In this document: positions 21,893-34,215 of the stretch, piece by piece
Position numbering within the stretch: position 1 is the stretch's first letter
Layout of the letters: each line of letters starts with the position of its first letter
Origin: Arctopsyche grandis
Taxonomy: Eukaryota > Arthropoda > Insecta > Trichoptera > Hydropsychidae
Direction: 5' to 3'
DNA length: 64,000 bases
Assembly (NCBI RefSeq): GCF_051622035.1
Contig: NC_135359.1
Location: forward strand, 31,525,501 to 31,589,500
Notes under the pieces: generated by a model
Databases searched by the model: none
What the model saw: only the letters and a program-made list of their open reading frames with translations
Told to the model about the DNA's origin: nothing
Position numbers and translations under genes: made by a program

Positions 21893-22350
21893 TTTCAGTC
21901 CCATTCGTACTTTACCAATGGCTGCTCGGAATAGTGCTCGGGTGCTGAGGCCGTACCACTGCTGAAGATTCTTTAGCCATGATGTTTTCCGCCTGCCCCG
22001 ACTGCGTTGGCCTACGATTTTCCCCTGGTTTATAAGGCGCAGGAGATCGTATTTTTCGTTCCGCATCACATGTCCGAAGTACTCCAATGTACGCCTTTTC
22101 ACACTTTTGAGCACTTCGACATATTTTCCCATCAGGGCAAGCACCTCGGCATTGGTACGACGCGCCATCCATGAGATTCTCAGCATCCTTCCGTATGTCC
22201 ACATCTCAAATGCCTCTAGTTTCTTACATGTGGCATCCGTCGGGGTCCATGCTTCTGTTCCATACAGAAGGATGCTGAAAACGTAGCATTGTAGAAGTCT
22301 CAGTCGGGGTGCTATACTGAGATCACGTGTGGTTAGGACTTTTTTCATAT
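21893..22350 (-). mobile_element. LINE reverse-transcriptase C-terminal part
   Basis: Minus-strand frame with LLQCYVFSILLYGTEAWT, FEMWTYGRMLRISW and RRTLEYFGHVMR, the segment past the RT core in RTE/CFDP2-like LINEs. 5'-truncated, lacking the catalytic region; inserted directly in the hAT fragment. The 3' end near 21893 has no clear poly-A. Confidence 0.75.
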
Positions 22351-23429
22351 CACTATGTGCTATTTATCAACATACACTAGGTACATGTTTACATTAATGA
22401 TTTAAATATCACGCATTAATTATGAAAAAATATCCGAATTTATTTACAATTATTCTTGCATATAAACATATGCAGTGGCAGACTGGCCATACAAGCGAAC
22501 ATGCCCGATGGCATGTGGGCCCCACTATCTGTTAGAAAATATGGGCCCTCAGTAAAATTAAATAACTTTATAACTATTTATAGGATATTGCAACTTTGGG
22601 ACCTAAAGTTTGGGTATTACAACAAAAGAAATTTCTAACGATATACACAAACAACTAATACCTGCACTAACAGCCCAAGGATCGGTTAACTTTTTTTATT
22701 AGGCTTGAAATGTAAGTTTCAACATTTGCGTGGGCCCTTTTGCCGGGCCCATTTCCAACGTCAATATTATGTATATACCAATACCTATGTAACAACTAAC
22801 TACTGAAATAAAAATGGGAATAAACAAATTTTCGTGAATAATATAAACAGAATTGCTTAAAACAATTTTGATAGGACGATTCATCATCAACCAGCGATTT
22901 AAATTTACTTCATACTTTCAAAATAACATTTGATTATACTTCGACGATATAGTAAGATTTAAATACACAATTTTAAACAGTTTCCGTATATAAAATCTGT
23001 TCCTAATCTAGACACATCCATGTAAATAGAAATATAGGATAGGGGCCCCCTCCCCAAAATCCCGATTTCCGATTAACATTAATTGAAAATATTATGCAAT
23101 TTTTTCAGGGACGTAATTTGGGGGTCCATAGGGGGGCACTCGCCCCCCTAAACTAAGGAATAGTGTGAATTTAGAAAATATTATGAATTTAATGATTAAT
23201 GAGATACTATGGATCTATGAATGCTACGTTTATTTCTTATGTACATATGTTACTTTTGGGTAACTAATAAAATAATCGCTGCTATGTGCTTTGAAGAAAA
23301 ACAAAACAAAACTTTATCTATTGTTATTACGTACATGTACATAGATAAAGTGAAAAGACAGTTGGTAGAAATTAAGTTAATTGATAGTTTTTTGATGACT
23401 CAGTTTGATGGTCGATTAATGTTGACCAT
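22351..23429. other. Spacer with possible hAT-like MITE pieces
   Basis: A block at about 22472-22755 opens CAGTGGCAGACTGGCC and holds GGGCCC motifs at both sides, and 23108 opens CAGGGACGTAATTTGGGGG. Both resemble hAT-type ends, but no duplications were confirmed. The rest is AT-rich with no recognised gene. Confidence 0.3.
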
Positions 23430-24101
23430 GTGAAGATTTGTGGAAAAAAATGGAAGGCTGCAGGAATGGCGGCGGATGTCCGACGGTCGCTCCCCACCCG
23501 CCAGTGTTTCATCAGGGACCTCTATGAGGGTCTCGAATCTCGCGACGTGGAGGATGCCCTCGTACGGGTCCTTGGCACCAATTGTCGTGAGCAGGTGCGA
23601 GTGCAGAGGCTGCGTCCAGCCTCCGGAGGTACGCTCACCTGCACGGTGACCTTGCCCTGCACCACCGAGACCGACGCGCTGCTCAAGAAGGGTCGCGTAC
23701 GAGTCGGACTCGTCAGGTGCAGGGTAAGAGGAAAAGTAGACCTGCAGCAGTGCTACCGCTGTCGAGCCTTTGGACACATTGCTGCTGGCTGTTCTAATGA
23801 AGATCTAATATGGGACGATGAGCCTTCACAATCGACAATTCACCGAAAGGATAGTGACATTTGCTTAAAGCCATTTCCCAGTGAATCTGAACTTATTCTA
23901 CACAAAAGATCTCATCCTGGAGAAAAGCGGTTTCAATGTGACATTTGTTTAAAATCATATACTCGTAAAAATAAACTTGTGACACATTTAATATATCACA
24001 CGGGGGAAAAGCCATACAAATGTGACATTTGTTTAAAATCATATGTTCGTAAAGATCAACTTGTTAGACATTTAAGATCTCATACGGGGGAAAAGCCATA
24101 C
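23430..24101 (+). pseudogene. Chimaera E, 5' part: LINE ORF1 joined to ZAD-family fingers
   Basis: The frame from 23430 gives about 120 residues of a LINE ORF1 of the R1/Jockey kind: a basic region with [17 protein letters not shown], then a CCHC knuckle [14 protein letters not shown]. At 23799 it passes in frame into the ZAD-family linker ([12 protein letters not shown]), the degenerate unit DSDICLKPF and two full fingers. The ZAD half-domain and its exon 1 are missing. At 24101 a BEL/Pao-like element interrupts the array. The fusion could once have made an RNA/DNA-binding protein; now it is broken. Confidence 0.8.
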
Positions 24102-27100
24102 TGTTCCGACCAAGTCTTCATGGTCAGCTTTCGTGGCGTTACGACCAAAGGAGCCGTTTTGGAGGGAGATCGGCGCCGAGCGCGCGTCCCCGCCTGCTAT
24201 TCGTTTTCCGCTTCGGTCGAGTGAACATCTCTGTTCGCTACCGAGTTTGTTCCCACCACCGAGTCCCGATCAGCTCAGCCTGGATCGGCAGACGATACTG
24301 GAAGTACAGCTTCAGTATACGTCCGGTGAGAAGTGAGGAAATCCTGGTCTTTCTTCGTCGAAGTCAGATCACGTAGTCACGTGAGGAGTGAGGTTATCAT
24401 AACCTCTCGAACACGTGCGCGCTAATTTCACGACGGACTCCCCCCCCCCCCCCTCTGCTTGATCTCTGTATATACATATATATATAAAATACAGTCACCA
24501 TACAAACAGAATTACAACCTGTTTTCATTATTACAATTTCCCCCCTTTTTCCACATCACGCATCCCACGCACATTACGAAGGAGAAAGGGACATAGCAGA
24601 GCAGCCGACATCAGCAGAGACCAGACCACCGACGACGAAGGAAGGCACCTTGAGGAAACCAGCCCCGCCCACGCTTACCACTAGCTATCTCAGAAAACCG
24701 ACTTCGGGGGTGCTCTCGAGTTGAACATCCCTGGAGTTTGTACATTTTGGTCCTTCGATTCCGTATGTCTTCAGAGCTGGTCTTCCAACGTCGTCGAATC
24801 CAGGTTGGTCGTAATTAGCATTTTTCTGTTGTTGTTGCTATTTTTTTGGTCGTCAACGTCCATTTTGTTTTTTCCCGCGTCCATTTTTTCCTTTGTTTGA
24901 TTTCGTCGCATTTCAATAATGGCGTCTTTGAGTACGCTTAAAAATACGCGGAAAAGAATTCGCGCTCGGTTAACGAGAAACGCGAATCAATTGGGGGACG
25001 ATCTGAGCATCCTCGAGCTCAGAATCAGGCTCGAAACAATCAGACCATTACTGTCTGAATTCGAAGCGATCCAAGCTCAGATAAACGAGCTGGACCAAGA
25101 AGAGGCGCAGGCCTCCGAATCCGTCGTGGACCTATTTGATAGGGAGCATATGGCCGCCTTCGTGCGATGCACCGAAGCAATCAATTTGCGTGAGCCGCAA
25201 TTGAGCGCTTCACCGTTAGATGGCGCTAACCTCACAATGTCACCTGTACCGCAATCAAATTCGGCAATAAAATTGCCCCGTTTGGAGTTGCCCACCTTCG
25301 AAGGCAACGTCCAAAATTGGCCGCTTTTTTCACAACGCTTCTTGGCCGCTATGGCCGGCGAGAGTTCGCAAATCGCCCGGTTCCAATACTTACTAGGAAG
25401 CCTAAAAGGAGAGCCCCAACGTTTAGTTGACGGCTTGGAATTAGCTTCAGATTCATTTACGAGCACGTGGTCCATTTTGGATCAACGCTATAACAACAAA
25501 AAAATTGTTGTTCAGTATCACCTTCAGGCATTGCTTGAAGCCGAGCCAGTCGTGAGCAACAATCACGTCAGTCTGCGTCGTCTCATAGATGATGCCAACA
25601 TGCATGTACGTGCGCTCGTTAACTTGGGCGTCCGGGTCGAGACCTGGAACGAGATTCTGGTGATGTTTATCACCAGAAAACTCGACCGGAGTACACTTCT
25701 GCAATGGGAGCTTCAGACTCCCAAGTATGAAGACTGCACGTTTAGCAAAATAATGCATTTTCTAACGTGCCAGTGCCAATCGATGGCAAATGCCGACTTC
25801 GTCTTAAAAGGCGAGTCGAATCCTCGACCAAGAACCATTACGAATCCGAAGGCAGCAGTTCTGCATGTGAAGAGGGAACGCCCCTCCTGCATCAGTTGCA
25901 GCGGAAGTCATTCTCTGCTAGCCTGTCCATCATTCCGCCAAATGAGCGGTGATGAGCGTAGGTCGAACGCCATAAAACGTCGACTATGTCTCAACTGCTT
26001 GAGGCCAGGGCACATAGTTCACGCGTGCCAAACAAAGCAGAGATGCTTCAAATGCGGTCATGCCCATCACACCATGTTACATGACTCAACTCCATACCAA
26101 ACTTCGCCTTCAAATAAGGCCAAACATTATCGGAGCCCCAAGAAATCAGAGAACGCCAAACCCGTAAAATCATCGTTGGTTTTACACTCGGTGAGACGCG
26201 TATCGCCTTCTCACGCCCGAACTGTCCTGTTATCCACCGTGGAAGTACAAGTTCGCGGCGGAGATGGGCGTTCGCACAAGGTTCGAGCATTGTTAGATAA
26301 CGGCTCCGAACTCAACCTCATCTCTGAAGACTTAAGAAGGCGACTCGCCTTAAAGTCGAAAAGGATGGACGTCAACCTGGTAGGAATAGGTTCAAATAGG
26401 ACGTCCATTACTAGTGGCGCGGTAATTCGAATTCTACCGCGCATCCCCAATCAGGGCTCCAGTGTTGATCTCGATTGCGCAATCATGCCCGAGATCGCGA
26501 ATCAACTTCCATCGCGCAACGTGTCCGAGATTCGGAGCCATTTGCCGCTTCATCTCCCCCTTGCCGATCCATCATTCGATATTCCCGGTACAGTGGATAT
26601 GGTGATAGGCAGCGACGCCTATCATGCGATGTTACGCAATGGCAAACGTACCATTTTAGTTCCCTCCAAGTCACGCGGTGACAGAGGAGGACGCATCGTG
26701 ATGATGAATACAGCTTTCGGCTGGATATTGGGCGGCTCTCTAGAAGCGCCCACAGTTTCAAGCGATTCTCGGAATTGCCATCACACAACGGGTCGTGATC
26801 CGTTATCTTGTTTTGGCGCGAGACGTCCAGTCAAGACAGTTACGCGTCCCCTGGACGAATCGCGTATTTCCGCGGTACGAAGATTCCGCTTGCCGAAGCG
26901 CAATGTACCCGCGCCCTTTAACCCTCACATCTTTCGACCTTCCCAACCCAGCTCCCATAACTCCTGGCCAGTTCCTAGTTGGCGCACCACTAGTTGCGCA
27001 ACAGCAGGAGGATCTGGTCGATCAACCCGGAGCGAGGGTGCTACCACACCAGCACATGCAGCAGCGGCCCCTGGCAGACAGGGGCACAGGAGTAGGTCCT

Positions 27101-28302
27101 ACTACTCCTCCATCAGCAACACCAAGCGAGCAGTCCGGCGAGTAGCTCGACTGCCAGTCGAGCAGCACTCAGTGAATTTGTGCAACGGTGTGGCGAACGT
27201 TCATAACGTCCCACATTAAAGTTGGCGCGTTGTTTGTATCTGTATTGTGGATTCAGTTTATGTGTTTTAACTTAAGTTTTTGAGTTGCTTTTCTTTTATG
27301 CTTCTCTTGTTGGTTGATTGGTGCTTTGTAATGGAGCTATCAGGATAGATTGGGACATATAACGGTTGAACAATATTGTTACCTAGCATTGGTGTTGGTT
27401 ATTTGTTGGTGTTTTGGTTGTTTGTTTGTCTATTTTTTGTTTGTTTCTTGCCGGCTTAGTCAGCTGCTTATGTAGGATGGGAAACTGACGGTGGACTAAT
27501 GTTATTTTGTTTGCTGACTGGGTTATTTTGTTGTGTTGTTTTTTATTTTGTTGTTATTTTTTTGCTTATTTGCTTGGTTTTTGTGTATTTCATTAGTCGC
27601 TTGTGCACCATTAATTCTTGTTTGTTTTGGAATTCGATCCTCTGACTTCCAACGGGGGGAGTATGTTCCGACCAAGTCTTCATGGTCAGCTTTCGTGGCG
27701 TTACGACCAAAGGAGCCGTTTTGGAGGGAGATCGGCGCCGAGCGCGCGTCCCCGCCTGCTATTCGTTTTCCGCTTCGGTCGAGTGAACATCTCTGTTCGC
27801 TACCGAGTTTGTTCCCACCACCGAGTCCCGATCAGCTCAGCCTGGATCGGCAGACGATACTGGAAGTACAGCTTCAGTATACGTCCGGTGAGAAGTGAGG
27901 AAATCCTGGTCTTTCTTCGTCGAAGTCAGATCACGTAGTCACGTGAGGAGTGAGGTTATCATAACCTCTCGAACACGTGCGCGCTAATTTCACGACGGAC
28001 TCCCCCCCCCCTCTGCTTGATCTCTGTATATACATATATATATAAAATACAGTCACCATACAAACAGAATTACAACCTGTTTTCATTATTACAATTTCCC
28101 CCCTTTTTCCACATCACGCATCCCACGCACATTACGAAGGAGAAAGGGACATAGCAGAGCAGCCGACATCAGCAGAGACCAGACCACCGACGACGAAGGA
28201 AGGCACCTTGAGGAAACCAGCCCCGCCCACGCTTACCACTAGCTATCTCAGAAAACCGACTTCGGGGGTGCTCTCGAGTTGAACATCCCTGGAGTCTGTA
28301 CA
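24102..28302 (+). mobile_element. BEL/Pao-like LTR retrotransposon, young, incomplete
   Basis: LTRs at 24102-24744 and 27664-28302 begin TGTTCCGACC and end TGTACA. They look almost identical apart from the length of one C run and one base, so the insertion is recent. The 5-bp duplication CATAC (24097-24101, 28303-28307) fits BEL/Pao. A primer-site-like TTTTGGTCCTTCG follows the 5' LTR. A gag-like region with CCHC knuckles (CLNCLRPGHIVHAC) and an aspartic-protease-like segment are seen; no reverse transcriptase or integrase was recognised. It is inserted in finger gene E. Non-autonomous fossil. Confidence 0.9.
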
Positions 28303-28307
28303 CATAC

Positions 28308-29240
28308 CATTGTGAAATTTGTCTAAAATCATATACTAAAAAATTTACCCTCGATATACATAAAAAAAAGACATGCTGGGATAAAACCACACAACTGTGA
28401 CATTTGTTTAAAATCATTTATTCGAAAAGATAAACTTGTGACACATTTGAGATGTCACACGGGGGAAAAGCCATACAAATGTGACATTTGTTTAAAATCA
28501 TTTGTTACTAAAAAAGAACTTGTGGCACATTTGAGAACTCACACGGGGGAAAAGCCTCACAGGTGTGAAATCTGTCTAAAATCATTTACTCACAAATGTA
28601 GCCTCGAGACACATACAAAATCGCATGCTGGGATAAAACCACATAAATGTGACATTTGTCTAAAATCATTTACTCACAAATGTAGCCTCGAGACACATAC
28701 AAAATCGCATGCTGGGATAAAACCACACAAATGTGACATTTGTTTAAAATTATTTTCTCGAAAATTTAACCTCACGTCACATGAAAAATTGCATTCTGGG
28801 ATAAAACCACATAAATGTGACATTTGTTTAAAATCATATGTTCGTAAAGATCAACTTGTGTCACATTTGATATCTCACACGGGTGAAAAGCCTAACAAGT
28901 GTGAAATTTGTCTAAAATCATTTACTCTAAAATCTAACCTCGAGAGACATAAAAAATTGCATGCTGGGATAAAACCACACAAATGTGAAATTTGTTTAAA
29001 ATCATTTATTTATAAAGAAGAGCTTGTATCTCATTTGAGATCTGACACGGGTGAAAAACCTTAAAAGTGTGAAATCTGTCTAAAATCATTTACTCAAAAA
29101 TCTGGCCTTGAGACACATAAAAAATTGCATTCTGGGATAAGACCACACAAATGTGACATTTGTTTAAAATCATTTATTCGAAAAGATAAACTTGTGATAC
29201 ATTTGAGATCTCACATGGGGGGAAACGCCTTACAAATGTG
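28308..29240 (+). pseudogene. Chimaera E, 3' part: finger array
   Basis: Continues E on the far side of the retroelement, starting HCEICLKSYTKKF. A frameshift in an A run near 28366 breaks the first finger. From 28438 to 29064 the frame is intact and gives seven fingers, two of them a fresh 84-nt duplication (THKCSLETHTKSHAGIKP twice). At 29062-29064 a Tyr codon has become TAA; two more fingers remain readable beyond it to about 29218. With no ZAD, a retroelement inside and several breaks, it is a pseudogene. Confidence 0.85.
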
Positions 29241-29550
29241 AATTTTGTTTATAATTATTTACTCGAAAATCTATCCTCTAGTCAAATAATAAATTGCATA
29301 CTGTGATAAATATAAAAAAATATTGTTAATATTCTTACATTTTGGCTGCATGCGTGCCATGATGTTTTTGGTGCCCCTTTCTCATGTCATTTCAGTTTAT
29401 TTAAATAATTTTAAGAGAAATGATAATTGAAAATGAAATACACAGATCTATTATTTGGCTTACTTGTTTTATTTATTTTAAATGTAATAATTTTTATTTA
29501 TTGGATGAAATTGAGATAATTATGGTAAACATACTTCATTATCCTAAGCC
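29241..29550 (+). other. 3' UTR of gene E
   Basis: Family 3' UTR: TTTGGCTGCATGCGTGCC, GTTTTTGGTGCCCC, ATTATTTGGCTTACTTG and an AT-rich end. It matches the 3' flanks of D, F, H, I and J. Confidence 0.7.
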
Positions 29551-29552
29551 AG

Positions 29553-29750
29553 GGGTCGGCTCTTTGGCCAAAGTGCTCTAAAATTGTGGCAATTTCAACA
29601 GATGGGGCGGAAAAGTATGACCGGCGTAATAAAAGGCTTCGTTGCTATTTTGAAAGGAAAAATTAGTCATGAGGTAGTTGCTTACCATTGCGTAGTTCAT
29701 CAAGAAGCGCTTTGTGTGCAGACATTTCCAGAAAAAAATTGTGTGCTTGA
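29553..29750 (+). mobile_element. hAT transposase fragment behind E
   Basis: Starts near CAGGGGTCGGCTC, a Charlie-type hAT end, followed by the same MTGV-KGFVAILKG...CVVHQEALC segment as at 21755. Short relic. Confidence 0.65.
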
Positions 29751-30620
29751 GGTTATGCACCAAGCACGCGTGTCTGAGTTGTCTGCCTTCAGGACGAAGA
29801 CAGACCAGGCTTCCTTAATTCACCCCGGACCAATACTGGAGCTGGTCTCCAAGTATCGTCAAACATCACCAGTTTCGAACTGGTGATTCGGGATCGAGGA
29901 AACGCGCCGCTTAGAAGCAGTGTTCAAGCGGCGACGGTTGGAGCGGGAATGTCAGCGCTGGCCACATCAGTGCGGCCAGCACCAAAAAACATCGGCCAGC
30001 TCGTGGGTCGTAAGGCCACGAAAGCTGACCATCAGACAATTGGTCTGAACAGTGGTTTGAATCAAAATTATGATCTCGGCTTAAACTAATGTAATTAAAT
30101 ATATAACTAAGAGGTTTGGGCCACTTTTATATCATCACATACGGCCCAAACCTCTTAGTAGCATATAGAGTGAAAAAAGAAAAAGTTATAGGCGTAAGTA
30201 TGAAAACGATCGGATAAGAGATAAGTGGTATAAAAAAATCGTCTTAAAGTGAAACGTAAAGGAGGTTTGTAAGTAATAATAATAATAAAAATGGTCAAGA
30301 TTTGGACAAGAAATGGCGACTACTTTCTATGTACATATGTATGAGATTTACGAATACGAAATAGGCCCTAAATAATTCTGTCAATACCTACACGGATCAA
30401 TTTATTTTACAGGAACAGGTTCTTGGATTACCAAAGCAAAAATGAGGCGGCAAAATCGTAAACATTTTTTTACTATTCTAATACACTATCAAATTATATA
30501 TCTTCAAATATATAATATTAAATAATTATTTAAAAAGCATAATTTTCAACAATCACCATAGAACTGGAGGCATATCTAAGTTTCCCATCCGATTTTGAGT
30601 TGTTTCCACTAGTCGCCACC
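29751..30620. other. Spacer with perfect 16-bp hairpin
   Basis: 29940-30050 (CGGCCAGC, GGGTCGTAAGGCCACGAAAG) resembles 50820-50900, a dispersed repeat. 30107-30122 (CTAAGAGGTTTGGGCC) pairs perfectly with 30143-30158. No gene recognised. Confidence 0.45.
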
Positions 30621-30624
30621 GGTG

Positions 30625-30795
30625 TCGAGTCGATAGCTCACACACACACTAACAGACATTTGTTTGTGTTTTCACATTTGACGTTTGACGTTTGTGTACT
30701 GTATACTGCGACATATATAATCCATTAATGAGTCAGTGTTCACTGTTCTTCGAAGCCGCTGATATAGCTGAACACCATATAACACCTACTACCTC
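30625..30795 (+). mobile_element. MULE element 5' end fragment
   Basis: CGATAGCTCACACACACACT, GACATTTGACGTTTGACG-like blocks and CGAAGCCGCTGATATAGCTG match 62397-62503 joined to 63318-63390. It is an uninterrupted copy of the region that carries a solo LTR there. Confidence 0.65.
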
Positions 30796-31018
30796 TCCTC
30801 TATCATGTACAACTTCATGGAGTTGATAATCTTAATCACCAAATCCAATACTTTGTAATTTTTATCTGGAAATGTCTGCACACAAAGCGCTTCTTGATGA
30901 ACTACGCAATGGTAAGCAACTACCTCATGACTAATTTTTCCTTTCAAAATGGCAACAAACCCTTTTCTTACGCCGGTCATACGTTTCGCCCCGTCTGTTG
31001 AAATTGCCACAATTTTAG
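30784..31018 (-). mobile_element. hAT transposase fragment behind F
   Basis: 73-codon frame MAISTDGAKRMTGVRKG...HCVVHQEALC, the best kept of the three copies; it keeps the ISTDGA motif of hAT transposases. It lies at the same distance past the F 3' UTR as the copies behind D and E. Confidence 0.75.
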
Positions 31019-31019
31019 A

Positions 31020-31555
31020 GCACTTTGACCCCTGGCTTACGATGATGAAGTATGTTTATCATAATTACCACAATTTCATCCAATAAATAAAACAAGTAAG
31101 CCAAATAATAGATCTGTGCATTTAATTTTCAATTATCATTTCTCTTAAAATTACTTAAATGAACTGAAATGACATGAGAAGGGGGCACCAAAAACATTAT
31201 GGCACGCATGCAGCCAAAATGTAAGAATAATAACAGTATTTATATAATAACAATTTTTTTTATATTCATCCCAGTATATAATTTATTATGTGACCAGAGG
31301 ATAGATTTTCGAGTAAATAATTTTAAACAAATTTCACATTTGTAAGGCTTTTCACCGGGGTGAGATATTAAATGTGTCACAAGTTTATCTTTTCGGATAA
31401 ATGATTATAAACAAATGTCACATTTGTATGGTTTTATCCCAGCGTGCAATTTTTTATGTGTCTCGAGGCTAGGTTTTTGAGTAAGTGATTTTAGACAAAT
31501 TTCACACTTGTAAGGCTTTTCCCCGGTGTGAGATATTAAATGTTCTGACCACACT
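31020..31555 (-). pseudogene. Former 3' fingers and 3' UTR of gene F
   Basis: Mirror image of 21227-21740: three fingers with the same internal stop, then the family 3' UTR. Cut off from F by the unknown insertion at 31556-32242. Confidence 0.8.
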
Positions 31556-32242
31556 ATTTTTTGTTTTCGTTTAAAAAGGTTAATTGAAAGTTAATAAACT
31601 TTAAATCGGTAAAATTGCGAGCAAAAAGCTCGTACTAGTGTTTACTCGTATTTACACGAATCTGAATTCAATTAATAGGGATAATATATTAAATTATCTT
31701 TATGAGAATTAAATAAAATTCCACTTATAAAAATCATATTTCGACTATTCTTGTGGATTAATAACAATAATTCGTTTATTTTATCGAGGTAAGCCAGTTA
31801 TCAATAGAATCGCGCGATTTATAAAACACATATATCTCCGAATCTCGAGCCAATCAACATTTTTTATTACCAGATTCGTGTTCACTGGGCATAAATCTCT
31901 AAGAAAAGTCATATTTCATCTCTGAACCAAAAAAAAGTCGTCATTTGTCGAACAGTGTTATTATATAATAGTTTATTATAATTCCTAAAAATCTTAAATT
32001 ATTATGAACCACGTGGTTTATATTATTAGATTTTTGCGAGTCATAGTGGTAAAAGTGATTTTATTTTTAATTTCGTGAGATAAATAATTATTTTATTTAG
32101 CACTTTTCATGTCAGAAGTATTTTATTATGTAAGGACTATGTTGAGATTTATTTTAGTAATTTTATAATACAAATCCTCGCAAATATTTGATTATCTCTC
32201 GTTCATCTTTTTGTCGATTGTACCAGTCTGGTTTTCAGGCCG
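31556..32242 (-). mobile_element. Unknown insertion, F copy
   Basis: Inverse copy of 20519-21226 with only scattered differences. It sets the end of the F coding frame just as in D. Confidence 0.55.
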
Positions 32243-34023
32243 TCATTTGTGTGGTTTTATCTGAGCATGCAATTTTTTATGTCCCTCGAGGTCAGATTTT
32301 TGAGTAAATGATTTTAGACAGATTTCACACTTGTAAGGCTTTTCCCCTGTGTGAGTTCTTAAATGTGACACAAGTTGATCTTTACGAACATATGATTTTA
32401 AACAAATGTCACATTTGTGTGGTTTTATCCCAGCATGCAATTTTTTATGCATATTGAGGCTACATTTTTGAGTAAATGATTTTAGACAGATTTCACACCT
32501 GTAAGGCTTTTCCCCCGTGTGAGTTCTCAAATGTGCCACAAGTTCTTTTTTAGTAACATATGATTTTAAACAAATATCACATTTGTATGGCTTTTCCCCC
32601 GTGTGACATCTCAAATGTGTCACAAGTCTATCTTTTCGAATAAATGATTTTAAACAAATGTCACATTTGTGTGGTTTTATCCCAGTATGCAATTTTTTAT
32701 GTGACGCAAGGTTAGATTTTTGAGTAAATGATTTTAGACAGATTTCACACCTGTAAGGCTTTTCCCCCATGTGAGATCTCAAATGTGACACAAGTACATC
32801 TTTACGAACATACGAATTTAAACAAATGTCACATTTGTGTGGTTTTATCTCAGCATGAAATCGTTTATGTCTCTCGAGGTAAGGTTTTTGAGTAAATGAT
32901 TTGAGACAGATTTCACACTTGTAAGGCTTTTCCCCCGTGTGAGTTCTCAAATGTAACACAAGTTCTATTTTACAAACATATGATTTTAAACAAATGTCAC
33001 ATTTGTGTGGTTTTATCTCAGCATGCAATTTTTTATGTCTCTCTAGACTAGGTTTTTGAGCATATGATTTTAGACAAATTTCACAATGGTATGGCTTTTC
33101 CCCCGTGTGAGATCTTAAATGTATCAAAAGTGTTTCTTTTTTAGTAAATGATTTTAAACAAATGTCACATTTGTATGGCTTTTCCTCCGTGTGAGATTTT
33201 AAATGTCTCACAAGTTGATCTTTACGAATATATGTTTTTAAACAAATGTCACATTTGTGTGGTTTTATCCCAGCATGCAAGTTTTTATGATTATTGAGGC
33301 TACGTTTTTCAATAAATGATTTTAGACAGATTTCACACTTGTAAGGCTTTTCCCCCATGTGAGTTCTTAAATGTATCACAAGTTTATATTTATAAGCAAA
33401 AGATTTTAAACAAATGTCACATTTGTATGGCTTTTCCCCCGTGTGAGTTTTTAAATGTACCACAAGTATATTTTTATAACCAAATGATTTTAAACAAATA
33501 TCACATTGAAACCGCTTTTCTTCAGGATGAGATCTTTTGTGTAAAATAAGTTCAGATTCACTGGGAAATGGCTTCAAGCAAATGTCACTATCCTTTCGGT
33601 GAATTGGCGATTGTGAAGGCTCATCGTCCAATATTAGATCTTCCAAGAAAACTTCTTCAGTCTTGATGTTCAAGCAATCAGCTAACCTCAGTTGAGACGT
33701 TTCGTGGCTTCGAAAACAAGCCTTTCGAAAGCTGATCAACGATTCGAGATTGGTGTTACACGAAAGACACACCGTGTCTGGCAACCCATCGCCTCTTTTA
33801 ACCTGCAGATGAAATGAAAAAAACAATAGGATTGAGCGGTGAGAAGAGTCGGGAGAACCAATTGGGTCCACAACAGTATTGTAACCTATAACCAGTAACC
33901 TACATAAATCTGACAGCCGGTCCGAATGCGTTGCTCCAGACGCTCTGGATGAGGACCTGGTCTCTGGAAGATGGAGACGGAAGACTCGGCCGGAGCTGAT
34001 CCAAGACAAAGCCTGCACTCCAT
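32243..34023 (-). CDS. ZAD-C2H2 zinc-finger protein F, 15 fingers
   Basis: Exon 1 33904-34023 (40 codons), intron 33803-33903 (101 nt, GTAGGT...CTGCAG), exon 2 32243-33802; 559 residues. ZAD with both CxxC pairs, linker FLEDLILDDEPSQS, degenerate DSDICLKPF unit, then 15 canonical fingers. It ends AQIKPHK-stop at the inserted sequence, like D. An upstream ATG at 34093 opens another frame that runs through exon 1 and the intron and joins the finger frame if the intron is kept; the spliced ZAD form is taken as the real product because it restores the domain. F and D are an inverted pair about 10 kb apart. Expected nuclear DNA binder. Confidence 0.87.
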
Positions 34024-34215
34024 CGTCCCTGTATTTAACTCTGACAGCAACCAGACGTCTTGCCTTCGCTTTGCTATTTTTTTTGTGTGACATATTTGGT
34101 CTAAATTTGTTAAATGTTTATCTCTATTCCTTATTACGGTTCGGTGATTACTAGTCAAATGTGAACCGGTCACATGATAACTGGTCACACATCGTCACCC
34201 GTCACACTAAAACTT
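34024..34215 (-). promoter_or_regulatory. 5' flank of gene F with one FB arm
   Basis: 34024-34115 is the shared leader/promoter block (on the minus strand TTTAGACCAAATATGTCACAC...GCGAAGGC). Directly beyond, 34138-34215 is one arm of the FB repeat (ATTACTAGTCAAATGTGAAC, GTCACCCGTCACACTAAAAC). Confidence 0.55.

Noticed and set aside
25077-25758. Minus-strand frames opposite the gag-like region of the BEL/Pao element
   Set aside because: Shadow frames with no domain.
21755-31018. The repeated TGVRKGFVAILKG protein as a host gene next to each finger gene
   Set aside because: It is a short hAT transposase segment copied together with the finger genes; no complete gene is present.
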